A model generated the notes under the pieces. It saw nothing but the letters and a program-made list of their open reading frames with translations. It made no database searches and was not told the DNA's origin. Positions 39,193 to 50,584 of a stretch of DNA of 64,000 nucleotides are shown one piece after another; the first letter of the stretch is position 1; every line of letters begins with the position of its first letter. Source of the stretch: Henningerozyma blattae CBS 6284 (taxonomy: Eukaryota > Ascomycota > Saccharomycetes > Saccharomycetales > Saccharomycetaceae); assembly GCF_000315915.1 (NCBI RefSeq), contig NC_020193.1:793920-857919 (forward strand), read 5' to 3'. The translations under genes and the position numbers were made by a program.

Positions 39193-39853
39193 TTTTTAAA
39201 AGAGAAACTAATTTTTTTTCCTAATAATAAATTTTGAAGTTTTCTTTACATTGCTGAATGGAAGAATTCTATGCTGAGATGACTAGAGAATATTTCTGTT
39301 TACGCTTTAGTTTCTTTTCTTCGACAATTCTCTGCAAAAAATTCAAAATAAAATATGTCACATGATCAAAATAATGTGCAACCTGTCAAACTCGTCAACC
39401 CCTATTTTTCATATGTATTTATTGATTGGACAAATAAAACTAAATCAAAGAAGTTTCTAATAAGGTAAAATTTCTAATCATTTTTTATTTAATTTTTAGT
39501 TTTCTGCCATCAATTTATCCTGTGACATGCAAGAGCCGATTCAGATAACAGCTAAATTAAACGAAATATTCTAGTTTTTGGTGTGAGAAAATAACTTGTA
39601 AATTAAAATATAATACTGAATATTTAGTTGAATATTATGTTTTTTTCTAAATCCTAATTTGAGATATCTGTTTATTATTGATACCTTATTATTTGAAAGT
39701 GTTCTAACTTGCAACATTCAAGCTTCGAATAGGCGCTTAAAAAATGGAAACACCGATGTCCGATAAAGATTAAATTTTTGAAGTCCATAACAATTCTTAT
39801 TTAGACACTAGTAGAATAAAATCAAACAAAAAAGATTCATCAAGATATTTTTA
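39193..39853. promoter_or_regulatory. Divergent promoter of DUG1 and MTO1
   Basis: 661 bp of AT-rich DNA between divergent starts. I see no strong motif and no RNA gene. Confidence 0.4.
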
Positions 39854-41899
39854 ATGTTGAAAATAATCAAGAAATGCACAATCTCTCAAACTTCTATTCC
39901 GACAAAATGGCCCATAATATATAGTAATAGCAGAAATATTGTTTTGGATACAGCTCTAAGTGCTACTTTAGACAACTTACCAAATTCTGGTGTTGTAGTA
40001 ATTGGGGGTGGTCATGCAGGATGTGAAGCAGCTACAGGAGCTGCCAGAAGCGGTATTAATACTGTATTAGTGACGCCAGACCTTGAAAAGATTGGAACAT
40101 GCTCTTGTAACCCGTCAATGGGTGGTGTAGGAAAAGGTACATTGCTGAGAGAAGTAGATGCTTTAGACGGTATGGCTGCGAAAGTAACTGATCTTGCGGG
40201 TATTCAGTTCAAAATGTTAAATAGAAGTAAGGGTGCTGCGGTGTGGGGTCCCAGAGCTCAGATTGACCGTAAACTTTATTTAAGGGAAATGCAGAATGCC
40301 CTAAAAGACTACCCTAATTTGGAATTATTTAGAGGATCTGTCAAGGATCTGATACTACAATCAAACGAATCTAGTGATACACCTTTTTCAATTGTGGGTG
40401 TTATACTTGAAGGAGATCATATTATTAAAGCTGATGCAGTTGTATTATCGACCGGGACCTTTTTAGGTGGAGAAATTCATATTGGGACTAAACGTTTCCC
40501 AGCAGGTAGAATTAATGAGTCCCCAACATATGGTATTTCCAAGACATTGGATAAGTTAGGCTTCAGATTAGGTAGATTAAAAACAGGTACACCTGCAAGG
40601 CTTGATGGTAAAACTATAGATTTTTCTAGCTTAGAGAAACAATACGGTGACTCGCCTCCGATTCCTATGTCTCTTATTAATGAATCTGTAGCAATTAAAG
40701 AGCAAGTGCTATGCTATGGGACAAAGACTACTCCTCATCTTCATGAATACCTGCGAAAGAATTTACATAAATCAATTCATATCAAAGAAACCATCAAAGG
40801 ACCGCGGTATTGCCCTTCAGTTGAAGCTAAGATTCTACGATTTCCTGACAAAACGGGCCATAGGATTTGGCTAGAACCAGAAGGATTGGATACAGACACA
40901 ATATATCCAAACGGTATATCAAATTCAATGCCAGAAGATGTTCAGATTGAAATGCTAAGAATGGTTCCAGGCTTAGAAGATGTAAATATGACACAACCTG
41001 CTTATGGGGTAGAATACGACTATGTAGATCCTAGACAACTAAAAACAACTTTAGAAACCAAGTTCGTTAATGGACTATACTTTGCAGGGCAAATAAATGG
41101 TACTACTGGATATGAAGAAGCATGTGCCCAAGGATGTGTTGCTGGGTTAAATGCTGGGTTAAAGATATTAAAGCGACCACCTTTAGATATTCAACGCTCA
41201 AATTCATATGTTGGTGTCCTTATTGATGATTTAATAACAAAAGGTATAGAAGAACCCTATAGAATGTTTACCTCAAGATCAGAGTTTAGAATAAGTGTTA
41301 GAGCGGATAATGCAGATTTTAGACTAACAGAAATGGCATTTAATCTTGGCGTGATTGGGCCAGGAAGATGGAATAAATATAACAATATCAAAAGCATGTA
41401 CACCGAAATTTATGACAAATTACAGCTCTTTAAAGATAGTGGACGAAATTGGAGAAATAGACTAGCGAAAAATATTGGAGATACCTCTATGCCATTATCA
41501 GCTTGGGATATGTTTTCATATAATGATGTCAACCTCCAAACTATTATTGATGCTACACCAGAGCTAAATTTGAATATTAACGATATTTCAGATAGCATTC
41601 GTATGAAAATCGAAGTTCAAGGGAAATATTCACGGTATATGGACAAACAAAATAAATATATTAAAGCATTCCAAGTCGATGAAAATATGATTTTACCAAT
41701 TAACTTAGACTACAATGCAATCCAATCGTTATCTTCTGAGTGTAAAATTATCTTAAATAGGGTCAGACCAGAAACAATTGGTCAAGCTAGACGTCTACAA
41801 GGAATTACACCGGTTGCTATTTTTGAACTATATAGACTGGCTATGAACCATAATAAACCGTTGAAGTCTGTTAATCAATATTCAAGTAAAGCTATGTAA
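39854..41899 (+). CDS. MTO1: Mitochondrial tRNA-modification enzyme Mto1 (MnmG/GidA)
   Basis: With Mss1, Mto1 installs the 5-carboxymethylaminomethyl group on wobble uridine of mitochondrial tRNAs (Lys, Glu, Gln). The 681-residue protein starts with a basic presequence ([14 protein letters not shown]). The FAD-binding Rossmann motif is [13 protein letters not shown] at residues 48-60. The catalytic-site segment [14 protein letters not shown] follows, then RGAQIDR-type ([11 protein letters not shown]), [13 protein letters not shown] and the C-terminal [19 protein letters not shown] and [14 protein letters not shown]. It is close in length to S. cerevisiae Mto1 (669). Its pairing with CSE1 matches YGL236C-YGL238W; HAP2, between them in S. 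cerevisiae, is missing. Confidence 0.96.
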   Translation: MLKIIKKCTISQTSIPTKWPIIYSNSRNIVLDTALSATLDNLPNSGVVVIGGGHAGCEAATGAARSGINTVLVTPDLEKIGTCSCNPSMGGVGKGTLLREVDALDGMAAKVTDLAGIQFKMLNRSKGAAVWGPRAQIDRKLYLREMQNALKDYPNLELFRGSVKDLILQSNESSDTPFSIVGVILEGDHIIKADAVVLSTGTFLGGEIHIGTKRFPAGRINESPTYGISKTLDKLGFRLGRLKTGTPARLDGKTIDFSSLEKQYGDSPPIPMSLINESVAIKEQVLCYGTKTTPHLHEYLRKNLHKSIHIKETIKGPRYCPSVEAKILRFPDKTGHRIWLEPEGLDTDTIYPNGISNSMPEDVQIEMLRMVPGLEDVNMTQPAYGVEYDYVDPRQLKTTLETKFVNGLYFAGQINGTTGYEEACAQGCVAGLNAGLKILKRPPLDIQRSNSYVGVLIDDLITKGIEEPYRMFTSRSEFRISVRADNADFRLTEMAFNLGVIGPGRWNKYNNIKSMYTEIYDKLQLFKDSGRNWRNRLAKNIGDTSMPLSAWDMFSYNDVNLQTIIDATPELNLNINDISDSIRMKIEVQGKYSRYMDKQNKYIKAFQVDENMILPINLDYNAIQSLSSECKIILNRVRPETIGQARRLQGITPVAIFELYRLAMNHNKPLKSVNQYSSKAM

Positions 41900-42124
41900 T
41901 GTTTGTCAATATTATCCCTGTATATATCGTCTTCGAGTAGTTTTTACTTACCAAACTAAAATTATACAATTAGGAAACTATATAATATACATAAAATAAT
42001 ATTCATCTTTGCCTTTAATTGTAACGCTATGTATATCTATAAATGAATCTCAAAAACTAGATTATGATAATTAAAAAGAGAGAGATTCATTCCTGTCTTT
42101 TTTTTTTCAGTATAAAATACAAAT

Positions 42125-45004
42125 TCAATTACCCGAAATAATTTCGTTTAATTTTAGTTGGACATCGCTTGGAAGCTGAGAAGCTACATTAGAGAAGAAT
42201 GTATTTCCTGATGCTGCATTATATTTTTTAAGGCTATCTGAGATATATTTTCTTACTCCATTTGTCAAATCTATCTCTGGAACTGGATCAAATGGCTTCT
42301 CACTGATACTTCCAAGTTTACTGTATGTCGAACCAAATGTGGAAGCTTCTTCCATGCTTTCAAGATCAATATATTCGCTCTTTAGATTGGCAATGCTTTG
42401 AGATACTGTTGTTTCTACCAGCTTTTCTAATGTGATTGGGATTAAATTTGAGTATTTCGAGGTGAATAATTGAGAGTTTGTAATGAAGTTTACAATACCA
42501 AGTAGGGCTAATTTACGATCTAATAAATTACCTAATGTTGGCAAAGTAGTAATGATAAAATTAGACCATATTTGTGAAAATATACCATCCTGAACATCAT
42601 CTATAAAATGTATGACAAAGTCGCTTCCTAATTTTATCGATAGCATTCCAACAAGTACAGTTAATTTTTTTAGGTATTTGTCAGTTCTGGAGCTTTGTAA
42701 ACGCTGAAGTAACAGCACAGCTATTTGTTTTAGGAATGGTTTCAAAACGTCTAATGGAACGAATAGCAATATAGTTTCCAAGAATTCAAAGCCATGAACA
42801 TCATAAGATTTGGAAGCGATTAATCTTTGAAAAACACCGAGTACGGGTGTCAAATCAGGATAAACTTGATAATTCACCTTGATCAAAGCTTTTATGAGCC
42901 TAGTAACAGCTGGAATATTACCCTTTAATTCCCAAACAGTGGGTGAAAGAATTGGCTGAGCAAGTTGTTGAACGCTAGCGGGAACTGTATTACTTCTCTC
43001 AATCGAATAAGAAACAATTTGGAAAACGTAAGGTATAAATTCTTGAATATCTTCAGAAAGAATGTGTAGGAAGATTGGCATAATTGAATCCATAAATGAT
43101 GGGTTGTTAGATATTGGAATGTATGTTAACATTACGCCAATAGATTCAAAAGTATAGTGTGAAAATCTTGGATTCGAAGGATTTTTAGAGATAATGGAAA
43201 CGATGCTTAGCAAATGATTTAGGAGCTCTGAGAACATAGATTGGACAGAATCTTCTGCAGTTTGAAGAACTCTAAAAATAGCTCTCATTAAAAATTCATT
43301 TTCTGCAAGTTTTTCTGGAGATGCACCATGTCTTAAAATTAGCTTAAACAAGTTTGTCAATAATACGGGTGCACTATTTGATATATCTAGTTTAGTAAAA
43401 ATCAGGGTGGAGGAAGAAATACTTTCTCTAATAGAAAGAATTCGTTCAATACTAACAGCAGCATATGTATGTAAAACATATTCATCAGATTCTAAGAATT
43501 TTGCGAGAATTGGCATGATTTCAATTAGCTGAGCTTTATTCAGTTGATTTCTAAACACATAAATATATTTAATAGCATCAACCTTTAAAATTACATGAGA
43601 AACTTGTCCAGTTAAATCTGGAGCAACATGTGTGGTAAAGAAATCAACTACATTCAATAGTTTGTTAGTCGAAGAAACGCCTACTGATGTTACGTTTCCA
43701 TCAATGGCAAGTGCTGAAAATAAAAACACAGATAAATCCTTATATTTCCAGTTGTTTTGAGGACTGCTGTTATATTCTTGGAAAAACTTTTCAATATGAG
43801 ATAAAAGGACATTAGTGACTAGATCTCCATTTTTAGTTTTCAATTCTTTCAAGAAATCCACACAAGCCCTTCTTCTGGTATCAACATCAGAACCTTCTAG
43901 ATCTCTACGAATATATTCAATTGGATCATCCTCAAATAATTCAATATCATTCTCACGTAACATGACGTTTGGTAAGATGATTTTCAAAATAATATCATTC
44001 ATGGTAGAGTCATTATTAAAGAATTCAAAATATTTTGGTATACGTGCAATTGCTGTCAAGAATGATAAGGATTTTGAAATTAAAATATCATTTTTTGGTT
44101 GAGCAGAAGTGGTAGTTAATAAATTCCAAGTCACTTGAATAAATTCATTAATCATTGAGCCAAAAACATCTTCATATCTTGTTGTATATAATTGAACTAC
44201 TTGCTGAATGGAAGCTTTAACTTTAATAATTATGGTAACTTCGTCGTCTTCCTCTTGATCTACTAATAATGGATTTTCATATGCTAAATATTTATGTAGG
44301 ATTCCCATTCCTTCTTGGATATGATCTTCAAAAAATTCTGGAATATCTTGGCAATTAAAATCGTAATATAGCTTTGTTAAAAGTAATAAGACATCAAATA
44401 AAATATCTAACGATGCTTTATTGTCGCCATTTTTCATTATTTGTTCATCTACTGTTTTCAATAAATTTAGAAAAGGTTCACAGAATACATTTAATACTAA
44501 TTTAATCTCTAAAAATAATTCGTCTGATCTGAATAATGGTCTCCATCTTTTGAAAATAGAATGAGCAACAGTTAGAACACCCTTATTTTGTATCATATCG
44601 TCAGGTGATAATTTAGAAGCTAGATCATTTAATAACGTTGGCCAGTTGTTTGGAAAATCCGAATCAGCAATAACTGAAATAGCCTCACCAATTTGAACTT
44701 GTAGGTTATCGGGTAAGGTAATCATTAATGGTACAATTTCCTTTTTAATTAACTCAATATTTTCTGATGGTAAAAGATGATTACCATTCTCATCGATCCA
44801 TTTTCTTTTAATAAAATTTTTAAAAAATAGTGCTCCTGCTAACCTTGTAGAAATCGGTAAATTGTGAGATGCAATAATGTGTAGAAGAGTCAACCCAAAC
44901 CCATTCTGAGTTTCAATCGCTTTTAACTCACGCTCTGCAGACTTTGCTGTAGCTGCATTGATAGAGTCACTCAATAATTTCGAGATTGATTCTAATTCTG
45001 ACAT
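42125..45004 (-). CDS. CSE1: Nuclear export receptor Cse1 (importin-alpha exporter)
   Basis: Cse1 (CAS) is a HEAT-repeat karyopherin that carries Srp1/importin-alpha out of the nucleus with Ran-GTP. The 959-residue protein is the same length as S. cerevisiae Cse1 (960). The N-terminal importin-beta Ran-binding domain is seen in SAERELKAIE and ALFFKNFIKRKWIDENG. HEAT repeats follow with an acidic helix insert (FEDDPIEYIRRDLEGSDVDTRRRACVDFLKEL), a strong family marker, and YTFESIGVML. No break is visible. Confidence 0.96.
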   Translation of the reverse strand: MSELESISKLLSDSINAATAKSAERELKAIETQNGFGLTLLHIIASHNLPISTRLAGALFFKNFIKRKWIDENGNHLLPSENIELIKKEIVPLMITLPDNLQVQIGEAISVIADSDFPNNWPTLLNDLASKLSPDDMIQNKGVLTVAHSIFKRWRPLFRSDELFLEIKLVLNVFCEPFLNLLKTVDEQIMKNGDNKASLDILFDVLLLLTKLYYDFNCQDIPEFFEDHIQEGMGILHKYLAYENPLLVDQEEDDEVTIIIKVKASIQQVVQLYTTRYEDVFGSMINEFIQVTWNLLTTTSAQPKNDILISKSLSFLTAIARIPKYFEFFNNDSTMNDIILKIILPNVMLRENDIELFEDDPIEYIRRDLEGSDVDTRRRACVDFLKELKTKNGDLVTNVLLSHIEKFFQEYNSSPQNNWKYKDLSVFLFSALAIDGNVTSVGVSSTNKLLNVVDFFTTHVAPDLTGQVSHVILKVDAIKYIYVFRNQLNKAQLIEIMPILAKFLESDEYVLHTYAAVSIERILSIRESISSSTLIFTKLDISNSAPVLLTNLFKLILRHGASPEKLAENEFLMRAIFRVLQTAEDSVQSMFSELLNHLLSIVSIISKNPSNPRFSHYTFESIGVMLTYIPISNNPSFMDSIMPIFLHILSEDIQEFIPYVFQIVSYSIERSNTVPASVQQLAQPILSPTVWELKGNIPAVTRLIKALIKVNYQVYPDLTPVLGVFQRLIASKSYDVHGFEFLETILLFVPLDVLKPFLKQIAVLLLQRLQSSRTDKYLKKLTVLVGMLSIKLGSDFVIHFIDDVQDGIFSQIWSNFIITTLPTLGNLLDRKLALLGIVNFITNSQLFTSKYSNLIPITLEKLVETTVSQSIANLKSEYIDLESMEEASTFGSTYSKLGSISEKPFDPVPEIDLTNGVRKYISDSLKKYNAASGNTFFSNVASQLPSDVQLKLNEIISGN

Positions 45005-45873
45005 TGTACTCAGAGAGGGGAGTCACAAAGAGATGAAAGCTGGTCTATAAAAAGTCACAACTAGAATGCTTGTTGCTTAAAAGTTTTCACCTGAATGTTG
45101 TATATTACACTATATATACTAAACAGTATATTTCTATTTCCTGATATATTGAAGATCTTCATATATCCATCAACTATAAAATTTTTCAAAAATTTACGGA
45201 CGAAGCTATACTGGGGAAAAAAGAGAAAAATAAAAAAATTTATTTAAAGGTCTATATTTCAGACGCTTCACGTGATGAATATCAGAAGTTAAGCACGTTA
45301 AACATGTTTCTTGAATTCACTTTAATGAGCCATGCTCTATAATATATATACTAGTTTTTGAACTTCTTCTTAACTTTGAATTTAGGCGAACTAATAGCTA
45401 GGATAGCTAGTACAAATTAATACGATATTTCAAATTCATATTAGTAAAGAAAAAGAATATGATTTACAAAAAAAGAATTCACAAGAGGTTTTATATATGT
45501 TTTTCTTGTAGCAATCTGTCATATTATAGGTATTTGTACGCTCTTACTCATCTCTTTGATGATTTACAATCTTAGTTTCTTGTATATATCCGTTGTTTTT
45601 TTGACGAACTAGGGCAACTTATTCTTAATATAGGGGGCACCTTGGAAAATTACCGTAAACAAGCCACCTAACCGAGAATTGCTAATTAAAAAAACTAACA
45701 ATCATTTTTTTTGCCTGGAAAAAAAAAGAGAGAGCAGGTTGAAAAATAGCATTTCATCACCTGTTTTGTTACTACTGGCTATTACATCTAAGAATTGAAA
45801 ACGTTTTTAGTTTCATTAAACAATTAATAAAACGAAATCATACATACTATAACGTATACCAGATCAATTTGAA
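45005..45873. promoter_or_regulatory. Divergent promoter of CSE1 and the YGL242C-like gene
   Basis: 869 bp, AT-rich, with a CACGTG at 45269-45274 and poly-A/T runs (45,715-45,730). No gene or RNA recognised; the DOC1 and KAP114 genes expected here are absent. Confidence 0.4.
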
Positions 45874-46401
45874 ATGTCTACAACTCAAGGTGCCAGTTAC
45901 AGCGAGCAATTATTAGAAGCCGCTAGAAGAAATAATATCGATCTATTGAATAACATTGTTACCGGTTTAAACAATGATCCAACCAAGATCGCTCATTTAT
46001 TAAATGAATCCAAAGATGCCTTTGGTAACACTGCTTTACATTTATGTGCCAAGCACGGCTCTTGGGATGTCTTGGATAAACTATTAGATCAAGAAGGTGA
46101 CATTGAAGTAGATCCACAAAATATTACCGATGGTGATACTCCATTACATTGTGCTGTTAGATTAGCTCAAGATGAACCTGAAGAAGGTACTTTCATTGCT
46201 AAAAATTTGATTGCTGTTGGTGCTGATCCAAGAATCAGAAATAAGCAAAACCAAAAGCCTGTAGATCTAATTCACGGTAACAGTTTAACAGCTTTGGTAG
46301 ATACTTTACAAGGTGCTGAATTGGCTGTTGCAACTGGTGCTCATGGTGTTGCAGCAGATGACGATGAAGATGGAGAAATTGTTGAAGAAGATGATGATTA
46401 A
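45874..46401 (+). CDS. Ankyrin-repeat protein, YGL242C-like
   Basis: The 175-residue soluble protein is built from ankyrin repeats: one near residues 47-75 (DAFGNTALHLCAKHGSWDVLDKLL), one near 85-120 (DGDTPLHCAVRLAQ), and a shortened third (GADPRIRNKQNQKPVDLIHG). The C-terminus is strongly acidic (DDDEDGEIVEEDDD). It matches S. cerevisiae YGL242C in length and order; that protein has no firmly assigned function. Codon use is strongly biased (GGT, GCT, TTA), hinting at good expression. Confidence 0.88.
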   Translation: MSTTQGASYSEQLLEAARRNNIDLLNNIVTGLNNDPTKIAHLLNESKDAFGNTALHLCAKHGSWDVLDKLLDQEGDIEVDPQNITDGDTPLHCAVRLAQDEPEEGTFIAKNLIAVGADPRIRNKQNQKPVDLIHGNSLTALVDTLQGAELAVATGAHGVAADDDEDGEIVEEDDD

Positions 46402-47091
46402 AGCTCCTCATTTTATTGATATATTTCTTAATTCATTTACCTTACCATATATCACTATTACTATCATTACGAAGACATAGACTTCTCTTAATTTGCAGTA
46501 TGTTTTTCTTTATATTAATATTTATTTATATTTCACTTTAGGATCCTTCACTCTGGTATGACTAAGTAAAGCAATATATAGCAAATTACCTTACATTGAA
46601 AAAATATCATATACCATTAAAAATCCTAAACTAGAGTAATTAATTACTTTTTTAATACATTAGTCTCTGTGTTTCCTAACACTTGTGTAAGATAATCTAT
46701 TTATTTGGTTCTTATTTATTGCCCGTTAGTGCCGAATGGCGCTACCATAATTGTTTCTCGGTGAACCCCCGAAGTCGATGAACCCTTTATTGTGAATAAT
46801 TAAGCGTTCGTATTTTAATTACTTTGATTATCCAATTTTGATGTAAAACAAAGATGTGTCAATTTAGTATACACAAATTAGTTGAACTTAGGCCTTCTGG
46901 AATTTTAGATTTACCTTTTAAATAACAGATACCCTAAGAAATTAAAGGCTAAACAATTCTTTATAATTTTCAAACTGTCCTTAATAAAAAATCTTATCAA
47001 AACTTTAGGAAGACTTCAAGAATCTTCTCCTATAAAGAAATCATCAGCATCAAGACCCATAAAATCTACTCAAGTTTCTGAATCAACCACC
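46402..47091. promoter_or_regulatory. KGD4 upstream region with CCAAT box and a hairpin
   Basis: 690 bp between two rightward genes. TCCAATTTT (CCAAT at 46832-46836) is a possible Hap2/3/4/5 site, suited to a respiratory gene. A near-perfect inverted repeat, TAGTGCC and GGCGCTA around GAAT, lies at 46727-46744. No other gene. Confidence 0.4.
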
Positions 47092-47466
47092 ATGACCACT
47101 TCAACTTCTATTAAGCTAGCAAAAGCCTATTCTCCCATGATTAAGTTTTTGGGGGCTCACCCAACATTCCCACCACATCCAGACACCTTAGTACCTCACC
47201 CCATGGCAGCTAATGGTATCTTACCGGGTTCATCAGAATGTATCCCTGCAGGAGAATTTTTAACAAAATTAAGACCTTTCCAGGTTTTTAAATATCAGTC
47301 TACGACACAAAATTCAAAACAAAGTTCGGCAGGTAAGTATGTCTTCAAGAATCGTCCACTGGAATCTAACGAAGTCGATTCTGTTACAAAATTACCATCT
47401 TGGTTGAGATATAAACCTATCGATCAAAATGAAATCGATACTATTAATGGTGGTGGTGTAATTTAG
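47092..47466 (+). CDS. KGD4: Alpha-ketoglutarate dehydrogenase subunit Kgd4 (Ymr31)
   Basis: Kgd4 (MRPS36 relative) is a small mitochondrial protein that anchors the E3 subunit Lpd1 to the alpha-ketoglutarate dehydrogenase core. The 124-residue protein matches S. cerevisiae length (123). Conserved features are the basic start IKLAKAYSPMIKFLG, HPMAANGILPGSSECIP, the FKNRPLESNEVDS block and the C-terminal RYKPIDQNEIDTINGGG. The ATG context is strong (ACCATGA). YFR049W is the S. cerevisiae counterpart, consistent with the chromosome VI track. Confidence 0.93.
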   Translation: MTTSTSIKLAKAYSPMIKFLGAHPTFPPHPDTLVPHPMAANGILPGSSECIPAGEFLTKLRPFQVFKYQSTTQNSKQSSAGKYVFKNRPLESNEVDSVTKLPSWLRYKPIDQNEIDTINGGGVI

Positions 47467-47721
47467 GTGCTACATTAAACAAGTTGACTTATCAAACTAA
47501 CATTCTTGCTCACTTATATAGCCCTCTTTTTTTCCATATTTACATCTTACATATACTTTTCATATTCAAATTCTTTATATATAAATATATATTCTAACAA
47601 TTAAAAATTACATACATCTATGAAATGAAGTAATGGATACGATGAATTATGTAATATTGTTCTGCCTATTAGGCCCATTCGTTATTCAAAAGAATTGAAA
47701 CTCTTTGTTTCTGGTTTGAAG

Positions 47722-49869
47722 TTAAGAATTGACAGTCTTGATATTTCCAAAAAAATCATACAGTTGATATTCTTTAGACAGTTTTTTAATAAGCAAAGAG
47801 TTGAAACCTAAATTTTTTAAAATAGCTATAAACAAACTAGAAGCATCGGTTAACTTTTCATTTGCAGAATAGACTCTTGAAAGATGAATAATCCAATGGC
47901 TGGCGCATGATCTATCATCATGTAGAACAAAATAAATATCTAATAAGGGAAAATTTAGATATAAGCGCACTTTCCAAAATATATCGTTATCAAAATCTTC
48001 TGTATCTTGGGTGTATTTTATTAATAATATGATTTTTTTGAACTCTCCAAGCAACCGCTTAATATGTAATTCATAATACAACTCATCCTCTCCACACATT
48101 TGGAAAAATTTTTCTATTTCAATTATATATATGCATGTTGAATAATTCAAGATAAAGTCACAGGTAATGGAATCGATAAAGAATTCTTCAATCACTTTAA
48201 TGCTCGTTTTATTTTGAATTTGAGATATTACTTCATGGTTAAATTTTAAACGATTTGCATTTGTCAAGATAATATTAGTATCATGGGTTATTGGTAATAA
48301 TTGGGATAAAGGATTTAAATTGGTATAGCAAATTTTATTGGTCTGCAATTTCTTAACTATATTTTTAGTAACTGTTTCACGCTGTCTAGCGGAGTCGTGT
48401 ATTGGGTTTCCTAAGATTTCTAAAATATTAAATTCGCTAAGTTTCGAGTCATTGATATCCTGTGAAATATTGTTTAAATCATACTTTTGTTTTTTAAGGG
48501 AAAGAATAGATTTAAAATCTTCATCCATAAGTAAGGAAGATTCGTTCATGCGTCTCTTCTTACTCTCTGAAGTGCATTCAAGTAAACTCGTATCATGGTA
48601 ATAATCATTCAGTGTTATATTTATCTCATTGGTATTATTTATGTTATCAATAAAGGTATCAGCTTTCAATGTTCCTTGTAATGGCATTAGTTTGCATGTT
48701 TCTATATTCTCGTTGGCAGTATTTGTATGATCCTTATTAGTTGAAAAATTTACACCTGTATTAAATTTTTTAAATGTTTTAGTATCCAAGTCGATTAATT
48801 CCAACTGTGAGAAATGTTGTTTTGCGAATACAATAGTTGGTGCATGGAAATTAATAGTTGCTATTGAGAAATCAATCGTATCATTAGTTTCAAGATAATC
48901 GATAAAGAGAGATTCGATTCTCTCAAATGGTTTCCAATTTAACTCTTTTAAGGTGCATTTATGGAGTTTCCAATATTTTTGTTTGAATTTTAAAGTTTTT
49001 TTTTCAAATTTCTTGAACCTATGAGAAGAACGAATTCGTTCGTAAGGTTTTTTATACAATTCTAGTTCATTGAATTTTATATCAAATAGTTTCGAATATT
49101 GATTCCAAAAGTAATTCTCTAGGTTAATTTGAGGGCAAGAAACATCCCAAGACTCAAACTTAATACAGGGTTTTGTTTTAAATAAGTTGCTAGACAGATT
49201 TACACGATCAATGGAAAAATTTTGAAGATTTCTAAAACTTTTAAAATAGCTCCTATTTTGTGATTCAATATGTAAATTAAACTTCAAGGTTTTTGGTAAA
49301 CTTTCATTTAAAAATGTTTCAAATTTATTCTCAATTTCACTAGGCATTAGTTGAAATTTAATAAGGTAACCATGGTGCTTATTTAGGTAAGGTAATGAGC
49401 ATGTATCGATAAGAAATCTCTTCGCAGTAGCATTGGCTTTAAGGGGATTGATTTTATTTATTTTAATGTTAGATTCCATCTTTGATCTACAGGACCGTAA
49501 ACTTTCGGCAACCTGAGTATCCAGCGTTAATCGATCCTTTAAACAAGTATGTGTAAAGTTTAAATCAACATCCGGGCAATTTACTACTTTGAATATTAAA
49601 CCATTTCCTCCACTCAAGTGTAACATATTACTTCTTTTGATAATGTTTAAGATAAAAGGTTCAATAATTGTTCTGATATTTCGTTCAGTGTTTTTTTTAA
49701 TGCAAATATTTGCATTTCTCGTTGATATATATTTAAGGTCCCGTTGAGATTTTTTTGATAATGGAATTGATTCGTTAAGAACAAAACCCCTCTTCTTTAA
49801 TTCTGAATGCAAATCCTCTGAATAATCATGTGCAGCTACTGTCCATTGGCGGAATAAAATAGGCGTCAT
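47722..49869 (-). CDS. ZIP2: Meiotic crossover protein Zip2-like (XPF-like domain)
   Basis: Zip2 works with Zip4 and Spo16 at meiotic recombination sites to promote crossovers and synaptonemal complex initiation; its C-terminus is a catalytically dead XPF-like domain. The 715-residue protein is close to S. cerevisiae Zip2 (704) in length. The C-terminal third has alternating hydrophobic strands and helices (NTNIILTNANRL, VIEEFFIDSITCDFILNY, IYIIEIEKFFQMC, KIILLIKYTQD), which suit a nuclease-fold domain without the ERKxxxD active site. The N-terminal two thirds are divergent and Lys/Asn-rich. I assign it mainly from this architecture and position beside RTG2 (YGL249W to YGL252C), with a Ume6-type site upstream in support. 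Confidence 0.7.
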   Translation of the reverse strand: MTPILFRQWTVAAHDYSEDLHSELKKRGFVLNESIPLSKKSQRDLKYISTRNANICIKKNTERNIRTIIEPFILNIIKRSNMLHLSGGNGLIFKVVNCPDVDLNFTHTCLKDRLTLDTQVAESLRSCRSKMESNIKINKINPLKANATAKRFLIDTCSLPYLNKHHGYLIKFQLMPSEIENKFETFLNESLPKTLKFNLHIESQNRSYFKSFRNLQNFSIDRVNLSSNLFKTKPCIKFESWDVSCPQINLENYFWNQYSKLFDIKFNELELYKKPYERIRSSHRFKKFEKKTLKFKQKYWKLHKCTLKELNWKPFERIESLFIDYLETNDTIDFSIATINFHAPTIVFAKQHFSQLELIDLDTKTFKKFNTGVNFSTNKDHTNTANENIETCKLMPLQGTLKADTFIDNINNTNEINITLNDYYHDTSLLECTSESKKRRMNESSLLMDEDFKSILSLKKQKYDLNNISQDINDSKLSEFNILEILGNPIHDSARQRETVTKNIVKKLQTNKICYTNLNPLSQLLPITHDTNIILTNANRLKFNHEVISQIQNKTSIKVIEEFFIDSITCDFILNYSTCIYIIEIEKFFQMCGEDELYYELHIKRLLGEFKKIILLIKYTQDTEDFDNDIFWKVRLYLNFPLLDIYFVLHDDRSCASHWIIHLSRVYSANEKLTDASSLFIAILKNLGFNSLLIKKLSKEYQLYDFFGNIKTVNS

Positions 49870-50584
49870 GTAGTAGCTAAAATATCAAAAAATTTATTGT
49901 AAATTATGGACCACAGCTAAATTGTATGTTTTTTGAAATTTATTATACTTTATATTATATTACCATTATTTATTTAATTTACTTCTATTATATTGATGAA
50001 ACCTCGGCTTTATATCATTAAAATTTAGCCGCTGATAGCTGTTATATAAATATGAGGCGAGATATTTGAAAAGAGGTAAAAATGGTATGAAAAACAAACA
50101 AACATACACCCACGGATAAATATTAGATTTTAAACATTTTTACAAATGATGATGATACCATGTAGATCAATTTTTCTCCATTCTATTGGTCAGATAATAA
50201 CAATTAATAGCGGGCATTTTTACACACAGTTAGCTATCCGCACCACGGGTATACTCAGATTGCAGATCGTATTGTCAACTGTTAGTCATTACATTCTTCT
50301 TATCAATGAGTCAGAATTCTTCAACCTGTGAAATTCTTCAAATTATGAATGTCGAGAATAGACTTGTTCCACAATCCGACGGAAGATTTAAGATTTGAAA
50401 AAATCAATGGCAATGCTTCCATGCTATCTTTTCCTTAATGGCATATCAATTCAAGAAAGGCCTAAAAATATAACTCAGAATTTTCGCTTACTGCAAAGGT
50501 GTTAATATAAATACAGTTATATTCCTTATTCTTAGTTAAAACCTTTGTTTTCCATATTATATCCCGTTTTATCATACAACATCG
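49870..50584. promoter_or_regulatory. Divergent promoter of ZIP2 and RTG2
   Basis: 715 bp between divergent starts. A URS1-like site is near ZIP2 (listed separately). The frame of 61 codons at 50146-50331 looks like chance. Confidence 0.4.
50026..50035 (+). promoter_or_regulatory. URS1-like (Ume6) site upstream of ZIP2
   Basis: TAGCCGCTGA matches the meiotic URS1 consensus TAGCCGCCGA at nine of ten positions and lies 157 bp upstream of ZIP2. Ume6 represses early meiotic genes in vegetative cells and supports their induction by Ime1. Binding is inferred. Confidence 0.45.
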
